From NCBI GenBank assembly GCA_025558095.1, contig JAIVFI010000027.1, positions 62,001-126,000 of the forward strand: a stretch of DNA of 64,000 nt, in the 5' to 3' direction. Position numbers and translations under genes: made by a program. Below, one piece after another: positions 20,835 through 31,089 of this stretch. This stretch comes from Hyaloraphidium curvatum. Taxonomy: Eukaryota; Monoblepharomycota; Hyaloraphidiomycetes; Hyaloraphidiales; Hyaloraphidiaceae. The notes beneath the pieces were generated by a model that had not been told where the DNA came from, made no database searches, and saw nothing but the letters and a program-made list of their open reading frames with translations. Every line of letters starts with the position of its first letter. Position 1 is the stretch's first letter.

Positions 20835-22343
20835 ATGGCATCGACCGACGCGCTGCCGGGCCGTTTTTCGCTCGACGCCTCGGGGCTGCTCGCTATTTTC
20901 CCCCTTCCGGTGCCTGGCAACGCTCCGCCGCCCTACCCACGTTCCCTCGGCCCCGGCGATGTCCGTTCCAAGCCCAACGATGTATTCGACACGTTGGCAG
21001 CAGGTGCTGCGCCCCTGACCCCGGTGGACGTGATTCGGCGGCTGGAGGATGCCGGCCTCAAGGCGCTGGCCATCCTGGTCCGCGCCTGCGGCACCCCCGC
21101 CGTCGCGCCCGGCCTGATCTCACTCTGCGGCATCGCGACAACCGCGTTGGTAATCGCCATCTCGGCCACGATGTTCCCGCTGAACGACGGATCCTTTGGT
21201 ACCGCGCAAATCGCGGTCGCAGTGGCGTCCGTGGGTGCACTTTTCTTGGGCGGCGCCTGCACCGTTGTCGTCGTTGTCTTCGCTCTTGCCGCGGCGCGCC
21301 GCGGTTCGTCGAACAGGCCTGCGTACAACGCCTGGTTCGCGGCGACTCTGACGCAGACTTGCCGGTGGTTGGAGCTTTGCGAGCCAGGGAGGGCAAGCAA
21401 GCTCGTGGAGCACGTCCCTGGGGATCAATACTGCACCTGCCGCGACTGCTGCGCTGGACTCCTTCGCTTGGCCGTCTGGGACCGCGTGGTTCGTCCCGGT
21501 CTCTTCCACACACTCGCCATCTTCATCTTTTTTGTCCCCCTCTGGACCCCGCTGGTGCGCTTCGGCCCGGTCTTTTGGTCCCGCTGGTACGGCATGGCCC
21601 TCGGCATTGCCTTTATCGTTGCTGAAATCGCGTGGAACCTCACGAGCGCGCTCACGCGGGTCTCGGCTTCCAGCACCGCGGACGTCCGCCTCCGCACGAG
21701 GATTTACCGCCGCGCGACCGACCTCGCGCTCCGCGATTTCCTCGCGCGAGCGCGTGCGGCGCTCCTCCACGGCACTGCGGTCGACGGTCCGGGCACTACG
21801 GAACTCTACGCCTCCCTGCATGCTGCCTACGAATCCCGCTGGCGTGCGGCACGTGCCGTCACGGCATTCTCCTCCAACGCCTTCACTACCATCATCTCAG
21901 TCCTCTACCCGCTCCTCCTGGTGGCCGGCGCCGTCGCCAACATCGCCGTGGGATCCTGCATCCCCCTGTGGCTCCTCCTCTTCCTGCTCCTCACCTTCGC
22001 GCTTCTCTTCATCGACCTCGCCCAGCTCCCCGCCGCCAACGACCAGATCGACGCCGTCCTCTCGCTCTACATCGACGCCCGTACCGCGCTCCAGTCCATG
22101 CTCGCCGAATCCGCGCGGCTGGGCACCAGAACCGCCGCGCGGGAGCTCAAGGAGCACCTTGGCCTGCTGGCGTCCTTTGGCGCCTCGGACAACCTGCGTG
22201 CGACGTTCGTTGGGATCGTGGTCACGTGGGGGCTTGCCAAGACCGCGGTGGTGACCGTAGTGACGCTGGCGGTGGCGCTGTGGAGCGTGCTCAGGGGGGT
22301 CGGCGTGGGGTTCACCGTCGAGACAGCGTGTCCTTTGGGTTGA
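20835..22343 (+). CDS. CP-tail multi-span membrane protein, copy A
   Basis: Intronless, 502 aa. I count six or seven hydrophobic blocks: near residues 95-115 (ISLCGIATTALVIAIS), 125-152, 222-243 (LFHTLAIFIFFVPLW), 252-272, 345-395 (probably two helices) and 462-488. A cytosolic or lumenal loop holds the family's cysteine motif QYCTCRDCCAG near residue 200. The end reads VTWGLAKTAVVTVVTLAVAL, a Gly-rich turn and FTVETACPLG. No known domain is recognised. It is the most complete single-exon member, and its hydrophobic layout is shared with copies B and D. Function is unknown; a channel or sensor is possible only by topology. Confidence 0.8.
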   Translation: MASTDALPGRFSLDASGLLAIFPLPVPGNAPPPYPRSLGPGDVRSKPNDVFDTLAAGAAPLTPVDVIRRLEDAGLKALAILVRACGTPAVAPGLISLCGIATTALVIAISATMFPLNDGSFGTAQIAVAVASVGALFLGGACTVVVVVFALAAARRGSSNRPAYNAWFAATLTQTCRWLELCEPGRASKLVEHVPGDQYCTCRDCCAGLLRLAVWDRVVRPGLFHTLAIFIFFVPLWTPLVRFGPVFWSRWYGMALGIAFIVAEIAWNLTSALTRVSASSTADVRLRTRIYRRATDLALRDFLARARAALLHGTAVDGPGTTELYASLHAAYESRWRAARAVTAFSSNAFTTIISVLYPLLLVAGAVANIAVGSCIPLWLLLFLLLTFALLFIDLAQLPAANDQIDAVLSLYIDARTALQSMLAESARLGTRTAARELKEHLGLLASFGASDNLRATFVGIVVTWGLAKTAVVTVVTLAVALWSVLRGVGVGFTVETACPLG

Positions 22344-22410
22344 GGTGCACAGCGGACGGTGGTTTATCGGAACGACCTTTGTATGCAGTGGACAAGATAC
22401 AGTTGCATCC

Positions 22411-23664
22411 CTAGGCAAGCTTGTTCGTCCCGCATACGTTCTTGTGCTCCTTCCACGCCGCGCGCTGGCACTCAGTTCCGCAGTACCTCGCCACGCCGCA
22501 CCGGGCGCAGCGCTTCAGCTTTCCGCCGGCGCCGCAGTTATCGCACATGTCCGCAACGGTTGTCGACAGTGTGCGCGAGAGTTTCTTGAGGAAGACCGGT
22601 ATTCCCGGATGGTGCTGATTCTCGTGCAGCCAAGATCCCACAGGCATGTTCGCCGCGACCGCTTGGGCGGCTTCCTTGCCCTTCGTAAGCACAGCGATCA
22701 TGACAGTGTTCCGGCACATTCGAAAAATGTCGCCGTTGCCAATGAATGGACCGGCAAGCGCGGCGGAGCCTTTTTCAAAAGTCTCGAAAGCCGTGGTCGC
22801 ACTTTCCATGATCGCCGTCCCTCGGCCTCCATTCAAGCTCTCTCCCAGCGTCTTTGCGTTCTGTCCGAGGATCGCCACCAACAAATCAGTTATCGTTGGA
22901 AGGAAGTCGTGCTTCTCGTCTCCCGTGGGCGAACGATCTCCGAAATCTCCACTCCTTTTCACAACCTCCCCGAAAACGGTCATGAGCGATATCAGCAGTC
23001 CGGTATCGTCCCCCAGCCTTTTCACCACAGCTTTGGAAGCAGAAGCAAGGATGAACAGGATGTCCACCGCTCTAATGCTGCAAACGGCGAAGGACATGGC
23101 GAAAGCCATGCGGACGACATCGCTCGCCGGGAGTGCTCTCGTCCAAGATGAGTTGCGCTCCGAATCGGCCAAGATGACAGCCGCGCGGCGTAGAATGTGG
23201 TACTCCGCCCGGAAAATGGTGAGAGCGAGCTCGGCCCGCAGCTTTGAAGGGCCGGCGTGCCGAGGAACTGGTCCGCCGCGGAACAAAGCCCTCTTCACAA
23301 GCAACCAATCGGAGCTCTGGTTCTCGTCCTCATTGGATGAGGAGCAGACAAACCAGCAAAGCTGATAGGTGTCCAGAAAGTCGTGCGGCAAAGGCGGTTC
23401 GGGAGAAGGTTCCGCAGGAGGACGGGACGCCGCAATATCGTCCAGGAAGGGGTAGTACGAAGCGGCGAAGGATTCCAGTAGTGTCGAGATCCGATATAAG
23501 AGAGCACTGTGGTCCAGCTTGGCCCAAGCGTCTCTGTTTTCGGCCCCCTCCCTGGGGTCGGCAACGGCGCCAGGCCCGGGCGCGGCTTCGCTCGAGAACG
23601 CCGCGCCCGACGGGACGACATCGACTCCGTCCACGGCGTCCTCCGGCGTGTTTTGCGAGTCCAT
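22411..23664 (-). CDS. MYND-type zinc finger protein
   Basis: Intronless, 417 aa from ATG 23664; the reading frame stays open upstream without a further ATG. The last 40 residues form a MYND finger: CDNCGAGGKLKRCARCGVAR, then YCGTECQRAAWKEHKNVC, with the C-C-C-C-C-C-H-C spacing. The N-terminal 370 residues are helical and resemble the armadillo-like region of many fungal MYND proteins, but I cannot name a family. MYND fingers bind proline-rich partners and often act in transcription. It is convergent with copy A, 67 bp apart. Confidence 0.8.
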   Translation of the reverse strand: MDSQNTPEDAVDGVDVVPSGAAFSSEAAPGPGAVADPREGAENRDAWAKLDHSALLYRISTLLESFAASYYPFLDDIAASRPPAEPSPEPPLPHDFLDTYQLCWFVCSSSNEDENQSSDWLLVKRALFRGGPVPRHAGPSKLRAELALTIFRAEYHILRRAAVILADSERNSSWTRALPASDVVRMAFAMSFAVCSIRAVDILFILASASKAVVKRLGDDTGLLISLMTVFGEVVKRSGDFGDRSPTGDEKHDFLPTITDLLVAILGQNAKTLGESLNGGRGTAIMESATTAFETFEKGSAALAGPFIGNGDIFRMCRNTVMIAVLTKGKEAAQAVAANMPVGSWLHENQHHPGIPVFLKKLSRTLSTTVADMCDNCGAGGKLKRCARCGVARYCGTECQRAAWKEHKNVCGTNKLA

Positions 23665-23945
23665 TTGGAAGGAGGCTGTTGTGTGCGCGTGCGAGACCGA
23701 CTGAGCCAGCTGTCGCTCAGCGGGCTTCTCGATGAGTCGATCCCATTTCACACAACACTTTTGTTCTATCAGATGGATGTATCTACAATGCGTATGTTCG
23801 CTTCAATTCCAAGTAGGGCATAGGCATACGTTCGATAGACTTATGATGGTGACGACGCTTGGTCGTGCTTTCAGACGACGATGGCGCCGACAGTTGATGA
23901 CGACGATCGGTGTTTGTTTTGACGACGATTTCCTTTGCCGCCCGG

Positions 23946-26088
23946 TCAGGCGGCGACGAGAGCCTCCGCGACGTTCTCCTCGCCCTCCTCGGCATCCCAG
24001 TCGAAGCCGTAGAGCGCCTCGGGCACGCCGTCGAACTCCTTCTCGGCCTCCCTCTCGATCTCGGCGAGCAGCTTGGGCGGGACGAGCACGTCGCCGACCA
24101 CGTGGACGACGCCGTTGGCCGCGGGGATGTCGGCGAACTTGACCGTCGTCTCGCCGTCGATCTTGATCTGGCACCGGGCGGGAAAAGGGTCAGCCCGAGG
24201 CGGCGAGCTGCGCGGGGACAGGATATACCCACGACCTTGCGGGTCTTGCCGCGCTCCTTCTCCTCCTCGACGGTCAGCGAGAGTTCCGTGCCGTCCAGCA
24301 TCCCGAGCTTGGCGGATCCGGCCTCGAACACGGGGGGCGAGTAGGCGAGGTTGGCCGAGACGTGATGCAGGAGGATCTTGCGGAGCTTGGTGAAGCCGAG
24401 TGGGCTGAGGAGGTACCGGAGCTTCTTGAATCCGAGCTGAAGAGGCGAGTCACGTCAGTATTGGGCGGGCGATGCATCATTGACGAGACGCAGACCTTCA
24501 TGAAGGCGCGGTCGGTCGGGGCAAACACGGTGATGGCCGACGAATGCACGAGGAGACCGGTGACTTCCGCACGTCGCACGGCTGCGGAGAAAAGATGGAA
24601 GAAGGGGAGGCGCGCGAGCTCGAAAACGACGGGTGCGGGGGGAATCAGAGGTCTGGTAAGCAGGGCGTGAGTTCGAAGACAACGCGGTGCAGTGCGGACG
24701 GAACTCACCCGCCAATCTCGTGGACCAAGCCGTTCGAGGCTTCGATGTCGGCGCGGCGGACCGGGGCACGGCAGTTGAGCAGGAAGACCTTGTCCTGTAG
24801 CGGAAGACCGTGAGCAAACGCATCCAACGCACCCGCGCGCTGCGGGCGAGACGTACCACAGACTCCTCGTCCTCGTCGTCGTCATCCTCACCGCCGAACG
24901 CGCAGACCTTGATCACCTGCTTGCCGCCCTTGAGGCTCTCGAGCTCCAGCGCCGTCTCGAGGAGCGAGCCGTCCTTGAGGTCCGAGGCCCCGACGGACTT
25001 GCCGAGCGCGTGGTAGAGCAGCGCCTTGTGGAGGAACTCCCTGCGGCGCTCGCTCTCGTTCTTGCCGTCGCCGAGCAGGTCCGAGAGCAGCGGGTCCTCG
25101 AAGGGCAGGGCCGGCACCGGGCCGGGGGGCCCGGGGGGACCGACGACGCCGGGAGGGCCGGGAGGACCGCGAGGAGGGAACGGGGGGCCGAGCGGAGGGC
25201 CTTCGATCGGGGGTCCAGGAGGGCCGGGCGGTCCAGGAGGCTCGAAGGGCGGGGCTCCGCCAGGGCCGTCAGGTGGGGCGGGCCTCTCCCACTCATCGCT
25301 GCTGACCACTTCGTCGCTGTCCTCGAACCAATCGGGCTTTCTTCCAGGGGGGCCGGGACGCTTGCCGAAGGGCGGGGGAGGGAACTTGCCAGGCCCACCT
25401 GGCGGCGGGGGCCCGTCGGGGGGTCCGCCAGGCCCGCGGGGAGGGCGAGGAGGTCCGCCGGGGCCGCCGTGCGGGGGAGGGGGGAACTTGCCAGGGCCGC
25501 CGGGAGGGGGGCCTCCGGGTCCACCGTGACCAGGAGGGCCGGGAGGACCGCCGTGACCAGGAGGGCCGCCGTGACCGGGAGGGCCGCCGTGACCGGGAGG
25601 ACCGCCGTGACCGGGAGGGCCGCCGTGACCGGGAGGGCCGCCGTGACCGGGAGGACCGCCGTGACCGGGAGGGCCGCCGTGACCGGGAGGACCGCCATGG
25701 CCAGGAGGACCACCGTGACCAGGAGGACCACCGCGGCCAGGAGGACCGCCGGGGCCGTGGGGGCCGTGCATCAGGATGCGGAGGATGGCGTCGTCGTTGG
25801 GGGCGAACAGGGTGAGCGGGCTGCGCAGTCCGTCAGCCCGACGCGGAACAATCGCGCCGCCGCGAGAACGCACCCGGGGCCGTCGAGCAGCTTCTTGACG
25901 TCCTCATCCTTGCCGACGATCTTGCCGAGGAGGTGCAGCTGCGGGTCGGTGTCGAGGATGCCGGCGACGGAGCGCGCGTCGGCCGCGGGGACTTCGAGGT
26001 CGGAACCGACGGTCTGCTGCGCGTACGGCAGCGCCCGCGCGACGCCGGCAAAGGCCAGCACCGCGAACGCGGCCACCGGGATGCGCAT
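23946..26088 (-). CDS. Secreted fasciclin (FAS1) domain protein with Gly-Pro-rich insert
   Basis: Six exons read as 26088-25874, 25820-24857, 24794-24709, 24652-24496, 24436-24233 and 24167-23946, giving 615 aa. A signal peptide is clear (MRIPVAAFAVLAFAGVARA). The first FAS1 domain is opened by LTLFAPNDDAIL, immediately interrupted by a GHGGPP repeat tract and a Pro-rich linker, and resumes with FLHKALLYHALG and ASNGLVHEIGG. The second FAS1 domain has LPFFHLFSAAV, ITVFAPTDRAF, LRKILLHHVSANLAY and ANGVVHVVGDVLVPP. FAS1 domains mediate cell-surface adhesion. The H1/H2-like motifs are good; the insert is unusual. No clear C-terminal GPI signal is seen. Confidence 0.85.
25500..25770 (-). repeat. 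18-bp minisatellite encoding GHGGPP units
   Basis: About 13 near-identical 18-bp units run in tandem inside exon 2 of the fasciclin gene and keep the frame, so the protein carries a collagen-like but His-containing tract. Single-base variants are mostly silent. Such a tract is prone to length change. Confidence 0.85.
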
Positions 26089-26445
26089 TGTGCTGACGGG
26101 CGGAATTCCCCGCGCGCGGCGTCGTTATGTGCAATCTCCGAACTTGCTGAGGGCGTCCCCAGCAATTCCGGCCAGCACGCGATCGGGAAAACGCGATCGG
26201 CCAACGCCAGAACCGCGGACACAGTGCACGTACGCCGGCCCTGGTGAAAGACGAAAGCATGCTCCGTTGGATTTGTCGATTTCTTTCCGCCCCAACGATG
26301 GACCGCGTTGAGGATTGTGCGAGCGGAGGCGGAGGTCTTACAGGCACAGCCACCACCCGTTGTCTCCCGAGATGGTCGCATATAGCGCGATGAAAGCGCG
26401 GAAAAGTGAAACCCGAAAAATCATGCGCAGCATTGCAACGATCGG
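26089..26445. other. Intergenic region, no gene seen
   Basis: About 357 bp between the fasciclin start and the stop of the O-fucosyltransferase-like gene on the same strand. It should contain the fasciclin promoter; no element stands out. Confidence 0.35.
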
Positions 26446-27981
26446 CTACAGCGGCAACGCCGGCACCATCCCCGTCCTCCCCCTCCTCCCCCGGCACCAC
26501 CCGTCCTCGGCCATCTCCGCGATCACCTGCGAAAAGCTGCTGTTGGGCGTGATCCAGACGGCCTCGGCGCAGGCGAGCGCCAGCTGCACCATCAGCCCCG
26601 GCAGGATGTAGGCGATGGGCCCCGCCGAGCGGCAGGATTCGGGGAGCACGGGGTCGAGGAACACCGTGCGCGGCAGGGAGGCGGCGATCAACCGCCGCTC
26701 GGTGGCGTTGCCGTCCGTTCCGACGACGGTGGGGAGGTTCGTGCCGAGCTGGGGCTCGAGCGTGGCCAGGCGGGTTATGTCCGGCCCGCAGATCTGGGGG
26801 GGAAGATCCTTCTCAAGCCAGCGCTTGTAGCTGCAGAAACCCGACAACAGGTCCTTGAGGCGAATTTGCAGCGCGTTGAAGGCCGGGATGGGCTCTTCGA
26901 GCTGGCCGGATTGAGGCGGTTCGAGGCAAGCTGCAAGTGCGGACAAGGTATGGGTGCCCGCCGACGAAAGCCCGCGCACCGCAAGACCATCGGAGTTCAG
27001 GCCGGATGCGGAAGCCAAAAAGGCGTCCAGGGAAGGCGTTCGTTTGGGAGTGGCGGACTTGCCGGCAAGAGCCAGATGCAGTGAAGACAGGGCAAGGTCC
27101 CAGAGCCAGGGATGGAACTTCATGTCCTCCTCATGCGACGTCAGGCGGTCCTTGACGCCCCTGTAGGTCGAATGTACGATAGGGTAGAAGAGGCGGAACG
27201 GCAGCGCCACGCCCAGCACGGCCAAGTCCTCCGTCGCCCCGTGCGGAGCCCAGTTCCGGGCAGCGGGCTTCCAGAGCGCGCGAGGCCAAAAGCGGGAACG
27301 CCCGCCGCGGGCGATGGCGTCCGTCGATACCCGCAGGTAGTTCCGGCACTCGTACTTGCCCTCAAAAACGTCCGAGTCGAGGTTGACGCTCCGCGTGGCC
27401 GCGCCTTTCGCCTGGCTCAGCATCCTCTGGTCCTTCCGCGCCTTCTGCCAGTAGTCCCAGTAGTCCGCGCTGGTCAGGCAGTCCATCGGCACCGGCCTGC
27501 CCGGGGTCCGCCCCAGCGCCTCGAGCACCTCGTCCTCCCGCACGAACGGCGCCCCGCGTCCCGACGCGTCGGCCTCGCCCAGCCGGCCCACCCTGACGTC
27601 GAAAAGCAGCCCGACGTCCGTGTTGGGCGTCTTCCAGTCGCCGACAAAGGCGAAGCGCGGCAGCGCCACGCGCACCGACGCGCACCGCACCCGCGCGCGC
27701 CCGCCGACCGCGCGCGACAGCTCCAGCTCGGCCCACAGCCGCCGCAGCGCCAGCATGTACCCCAGGCTGAGGTACTGGTTCGACGGCCCGTTGATCGAGA
27801 GCGGGGAAAGCGCCGTGACCAGCACGCAGTGCGGCGCCCGCGCAGGCCGCCACGCGTGAAGCGCCCACAGCGCCGCGAGCGCGAGCGGGACGAGGGCGCG
27901 GAGCAGGCGCTGGCGCATTCTCCTCGCGGCACGCGGAAGGCATGGGGTCACCGGCCGCGTGCGTCTGGAACGAGGATCCAT
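26446..27981 (-). CDS. Type II membrane protein, O-fucosyltransferase-like
   Basis: Intronless, 511 aa. A basic N-terminus precedes one hydrophobic signal anchor (LLRALVPLALAALWALHAW, about residues 25-43), the layout of Golgi glycosyltransferases. Right after it comes INGPSNQYLSLGYMLALRRL, resembling the GGxNNQ substrate-binding helix of GDP-fucose protein O-fucosyltransferases. Near the end EAVWITPNSSFSQVIAEMA resembles the conserved SSFS segment. The rest is poorly conserved, so the donor and acceptor are uncertain. An in-frame ATG 63 bp downstream would keep the anchor. Confidence 0.55.
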   Translation of the reverse strand: MDPRSRRTRPVTPCLPRAARRMRQRLLRALVPLALAALWALHAWRPARAPHCVLVTALSPLSINGPSNQYLSLGYMLALRRLWAELELSRAVGGRARVRCASVRVALPRFAFVGDWKTPNTDVGLLFDVRVGRLGEADASGRGAPFVREDEVLEALGRTPGRPVPMDCLTSADYWDYWQKARKDQRMLSQAKGAATRSVNLDSDVFEGKYECRNYLRVSTDAIARGGRSRFWPRALWKPAARNWAPHGATEDLAVLGVALPFRLFYPIVHSTYRGVKDRLTSHEEDMKFHPWLWDLALSSLHLALAGKSATPKRTPSLDAFLASASGLNSDGLAVRGLSSAGTHTLSALAACLEPPQSGQLEEPIPAFNALQIRLKDLLSGFCSYKRWLEKDLPPQICGPDITRLATLEPQLGTNLPTVVGTDGNATERRLIAASLPRTVFLDPVLPESCRSAGPIAYILPGLMVQLALACAEAVWITPNSSFSQVIAEMAEDGWCRGRRGRTGMVPALPL

Positions 27982-28163
27982 CGGGGTGGTGACCCTCTCG
28001 GGCCGAACCGGCCACCGTCCCCTACGGATCCCTCCAACGAAATATCCAAAGGACAGCCTTCAGGCGCGTTTGTCCCGCTCAGAGTCCTTCATTAAGCTAG
28101 TGGAGGAACTTTTTCCGCTGCTTTCGGGGGCGCAATGCCTTGAAAAGTCTCCTCCTCGAGCGC

Positions 28164-28948
28164 CTACTTGCTGAACCCTCCGGATCCGAACTTGCCCTGA
28201 AATCGACTGGTCAGGGTGGAGAAAAGCGCCTGGGAAAGAGAAGCACGCACCAGGAACTTGGCGTTCAGCCCCTTGAGACCCTCCCTGAGCTTGGCCCCGT
28301 CGCCGTCGGTGGGCACGTCGCCCTGCGGACCAATTCAGCTCCGTTCGATCGTCGAACGAGGAAGAAGGACCCACAAACACCCAGAAGTCGCCAAAGTCGG
28401 CGCAGCCCATGAAGCGGGCCGCGAACGGCGCGAACGACGCGTTGTGCTCCATGCAGCCCTCGACGCCCTGGTACCTGCAGCAGAACGGGTCGGATTGCAC
28501 TGCGGCAAGCGAGCGGAACGGAGGTTACCTCTCGTAGATGTGGACCTGGCGACGGGCAGACGTCAGCACCGCTCTTGATCCCACCCCCCGACGAAACCCA
28601 CCTCGGAGCCGTCGTCGGTGACGTACCACGAGTAGTCAATTGACAGCTTGTCCTTCTCGACGGCCGCGGACATCTCCTCCATCAGGGCCTCGTACTCCTT
28701 GAGCTTCCCGGGCTTGACCTTCATCTGAACATGGTACGCAACCTCCTTGCCGGTGCGGGCGGACTGCAGAGTCGTGCAAAGCGGCGGAGAGCAGTGCGAG
28801 ACCGAGAGAGGAAATCCGGCGACAAGGGGTGGCGAATCGCCGCGGGGGACATTCCGCGCGGCGGAGTCGGAAGCGCGAAGCAGCAGAGAATCCCGGCATG
28901 CCGTCAGTCCTCCCTTTGAGACGCTCAATTGGACGCGACACCCACCAT
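28164..28948 (-). CDS. Antibiotic biosynthesis monooxygenase (ABM) family protein
   Basis: Six exons: 28948-28946 (the ATG alone), 28763-28602, 28545-28529 (17 nt), 28474-28375, 28322-28251 and 28196-28164, giving 128 aa. The dimeric alpha+beta barrel pattern is visible: VAYHVQMKVKPGKLKEYEAL, IDYSWYVTDDGSE, VHIYERYQGVEGCMEHNAS and a final FLGKFGSGGFSK. ABM proteins are small cofactor-free or heme-binding enzymes of mixed function, so a substrate cannot be assigned. The ATG-only exon and the microexon make the model unusual, but every junction uses GT-AG and the family alignment runs through. Confidence 0.75.
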
Positions 28949-29093
28949 CGTGGCGCTGTCTGGGTGCTGACTTGAAGGGAAACGGACGGCCGGTCGACGG
29001 TTTGTTCCGCAGGCCGCGCCGCGATCGCGGGCGCCGCACCCACCCCCAGACCCGATCAGGGACGCGACGCCACTCCCCGTCCCTGCGGCAGAA

Positions 29094-29843
29094 ATGCGCC
29101 CAACGCGTCCAATCGTCCTCGCAGCGCTGCTGGCGGCCTTGTCCGCGGGCGCCGCCGCGCAGACCGCGTCCGCGCCCCTGCCGCTTCCCCTGAACACGAC
29201 CTTCGTCTTCGACCCTTCGCGGTTCCGCGATTTCTGCCAGGTGTACTACACGACGGTTCCCGCCAACACCTACAGGATCTTCGCCGTCTGCTCGGAGCCG
29301 GAGTGGGTCCCGCGGCACCTCCCCTCGTCTTGTCGCTCACGCCCGGCCTCCAGGTACGCGCTGGCCGCCACCTACCTCCCCTCGGAATCGATCCCCGCCT
29401 CCTCCCCGATCCCGAGCACCGTACCCTGCCACCTCCCGGAAGAAATCAGGAACGGCACGGAGCTGAAGTACCTCGCCGTCAGCTTCCCCACCGTCCCCGT
29501 CAACTCTAGCAGCACTGGGGGCATATGCCAGCGGCAGGACCAGTTCGCCGCCCCCTGCCGCACGACCAACGCGACGGTGTTCATCTCGTTCGCGTCCAGG
29601 TGGAACGCGACGTACAGCAACGGCAGCGCGGTGCCGGCGGACCTGTTCAACCCGGACTCGCCGCGCAACATCACGGTGAACCTGCTGCCGAGCCGGGAGC
29701 GGCCCGGGGAAGGGAATGCGACGGGATGCGCGGCGTTCGTGGCGACCACGACGACCAGGCCGGCGGCGGCGGGGAGGATGGCTGTCGGGTGGGCGGGGCT
29801 CGCAGCCGGCGCTGCGGCCGCGATCCTGGGCTTGACATCATGA
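29094..29843 (+). CDS. Secreted Cys-containing glycoprotein, probably GPI-anchored
   Basis: 249 aa, intronless. A signal peptide (IVLAALLAALSAGAAA) opens the protein; several NxS/T sequons (NTT, NGT, NSS, NAT, NIT) and a C-terminal hydrophobic stretch (MAVGWAGLAAGAAAAILGL) suggest a cell-surface GPI protein. Eight cysteines are scattered through the mature part. No family is recognised. Its TGA overlaps the ATG of the next open frame, remnant F (ATGA). Confidence 0.6.
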   Translation: MRPTRPIVLAALLAALSAGAAAQTASAPLPLPLNTTFVFDPSRFRDFCQVYYTTVPANTYRIFAVCSEPEWVPRHLPSSCRSRPASRYALAATYLPSESIPASSPIPSTVPCHLPEEIRNGTELKYLAVSFPTVPVNSSSTGGICQRQDQFAAPCRTTNATVFISFASRWNATYSNGSAVPADLFNPDSPRNITVNLLPSRERPGEGNATGCAAFVATTTTRPAAAGRMAVGWAGLAAGAAAAILGLTS

Positions 29844-30319
29844 GGATCCTGCAATCGCACCTGACGGCCGCCTGGCGCGGCCGCATCAACTGGTTCAACA
29901 CGGCCAGGGCCCACCTGCTCGCGCCAGCGGGCCTGCTCGACGCCGCGGGCGCCGACGCCGACCTGCTGGCGACGTATTTGGATGCGGATCGGTACACCGT
30001 CCGGTTCCTGGGGATCGTGGTGAGCTACGGGGTGATCAGGACGCTGCTGGTGACAATGGTGACACTCGCGGTGGCCCTCTTCTCGGTGCTGAATGGATTC
30101 GGGGTCACGGTGACGCTCTCTGGGGCGGGCAGGTGGACGGCGGACGTGAAACCCCATTCGCGTCGGGCTTCGAGGTCTGGGTCTGTAGAGGGTCCGTTCC
30201 GCGCGGCTCCGGATCCCAAGCGGCAGCCGATCAACCAATTTTCTAACAATGTTTATGGAAGTACGCCAGGCGGCAGCCGGTTAGCGTTGCGCAGATACAA
30301 GGTAGCAAAGTATGCTTAG
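29840..30319 (+). pseudogene. Remnant F of the CP-tail membrane protein family
   Basis: The open frame encodes FLGIVVSYGVIRTLLVTMVT and LAVALFSVLNGFGVTVTLS, matching the last helix of copy A (FVGIVVTWGLAKTAVVTVVT, LAVALWSVLRGVGVGFTV), plus a diverged ARAHLLAPAGLLDAAG helix before it. The Cys-Pro end is lost and the frame runs into unrelated sequence. All upstream helices are missing. It is a 5'-deleted copy, possibly still read as a 159-aa open frame. Confidence 0.65.
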
Positions 30320-30395
30320 CTGGCCGCGTCGCGCGTCGAGTCATCAACATCGACTCATCACCATCCACAACACCAACACTCGCGCTCCAGTCACG

Positions 30396-31089
30396 ATGTC
30401 GAAAGGAGGCAGCGGCACCCGTCCCAGCAAGCCCCTCGCCGAGGAGATGGACTCGGGGTCCACTATCTCCTCCTACACGAAGCACGAGTCCGGCAGCAAC
30501 TACACTGTGCGCGGGATGATTCGACGCTCCCCGCGGTCAAAAGTCCTGACCCCGCTCGTCTCCAGGTGCACGTCAAGGACAAGTCCGGCACCGAGCATGT
30601 GTACACCAATGTAACGAACGAGCACCTCCGCGGCTACCTCGGGCGCGACCCCGAGAACGGCGGCGGCGAGGGGGAGTCGGGCGGCGGCGGCGGGAGGGGC
30701 AGGAGCGGGAGCCACGGCGGCGGCAAGAAGGGAGAAGAGAGCCCTTTCGATTCCCGTGGGTCGCTTTGCGCTGGGGCTGCCGGCGCCGGCGTCTGATCGC
30801 CAGATCACCGCAGTGATGAAGAGCGGGGGCAAGGTCCAGGACATCAAGGAGACCAAGCGGTACGTGATCTATTGCTTCGAAGCGCGCCTTCGCTGACGAG
30901 CGAGCGATCTCCGCCGTATCGTCGTCTACCTCCGCCGCATGGTTGTCGCTCGCCGCGCTCCGGCGATGAAGGGGCACCTATGCCGTTCACGTCCTCGGGC
31001 CCGACGGCAAGACCCACAACTTCAGCAGCGTCGGTGGCGACCATCTGGAGAGCTACGGCGTCGACCTCGGCGAAGCTCAGGCTGATTGA
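30396..31089 (+). CDS. Small protein with an internal duplication, unknown function
   Basis: Four exons, 30396-30506, 30566-30755, 30814-30859 and 30972-31089, give 154 aa. Two related units appear: YTVHVKDKSGTEHVYTNVTN then EHLRGYLG, and YAVHVLGPDGKTHNFSSVGG then DHLESYGVDLG. They are separated by a Gly/Ser-rich linker. Each unit looks like a beta-hairpin followed by an HL-xx-Y helix. I do not recognise the family. The last acceptor (GATGAAG) lacks a pyrimidine tract and is the weakest junction. Confidence 0.6.

Noticed and set aside
25500-25770. Regular repeats that could suggest a CRISPR array
   Set aside because: Units are 18 bp, contiguous, without spacers, and encode a protein tract; the genome is eukaryotic.
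25010-26311. Long plus-strand open frame opposite the fasciclin gene
   Set aside because: It is the antisense of the GHGGPP tract and linker; GC-rich repeats keep it open. The minus strand has signal peptide, FAS1 motifs and spliced frames.
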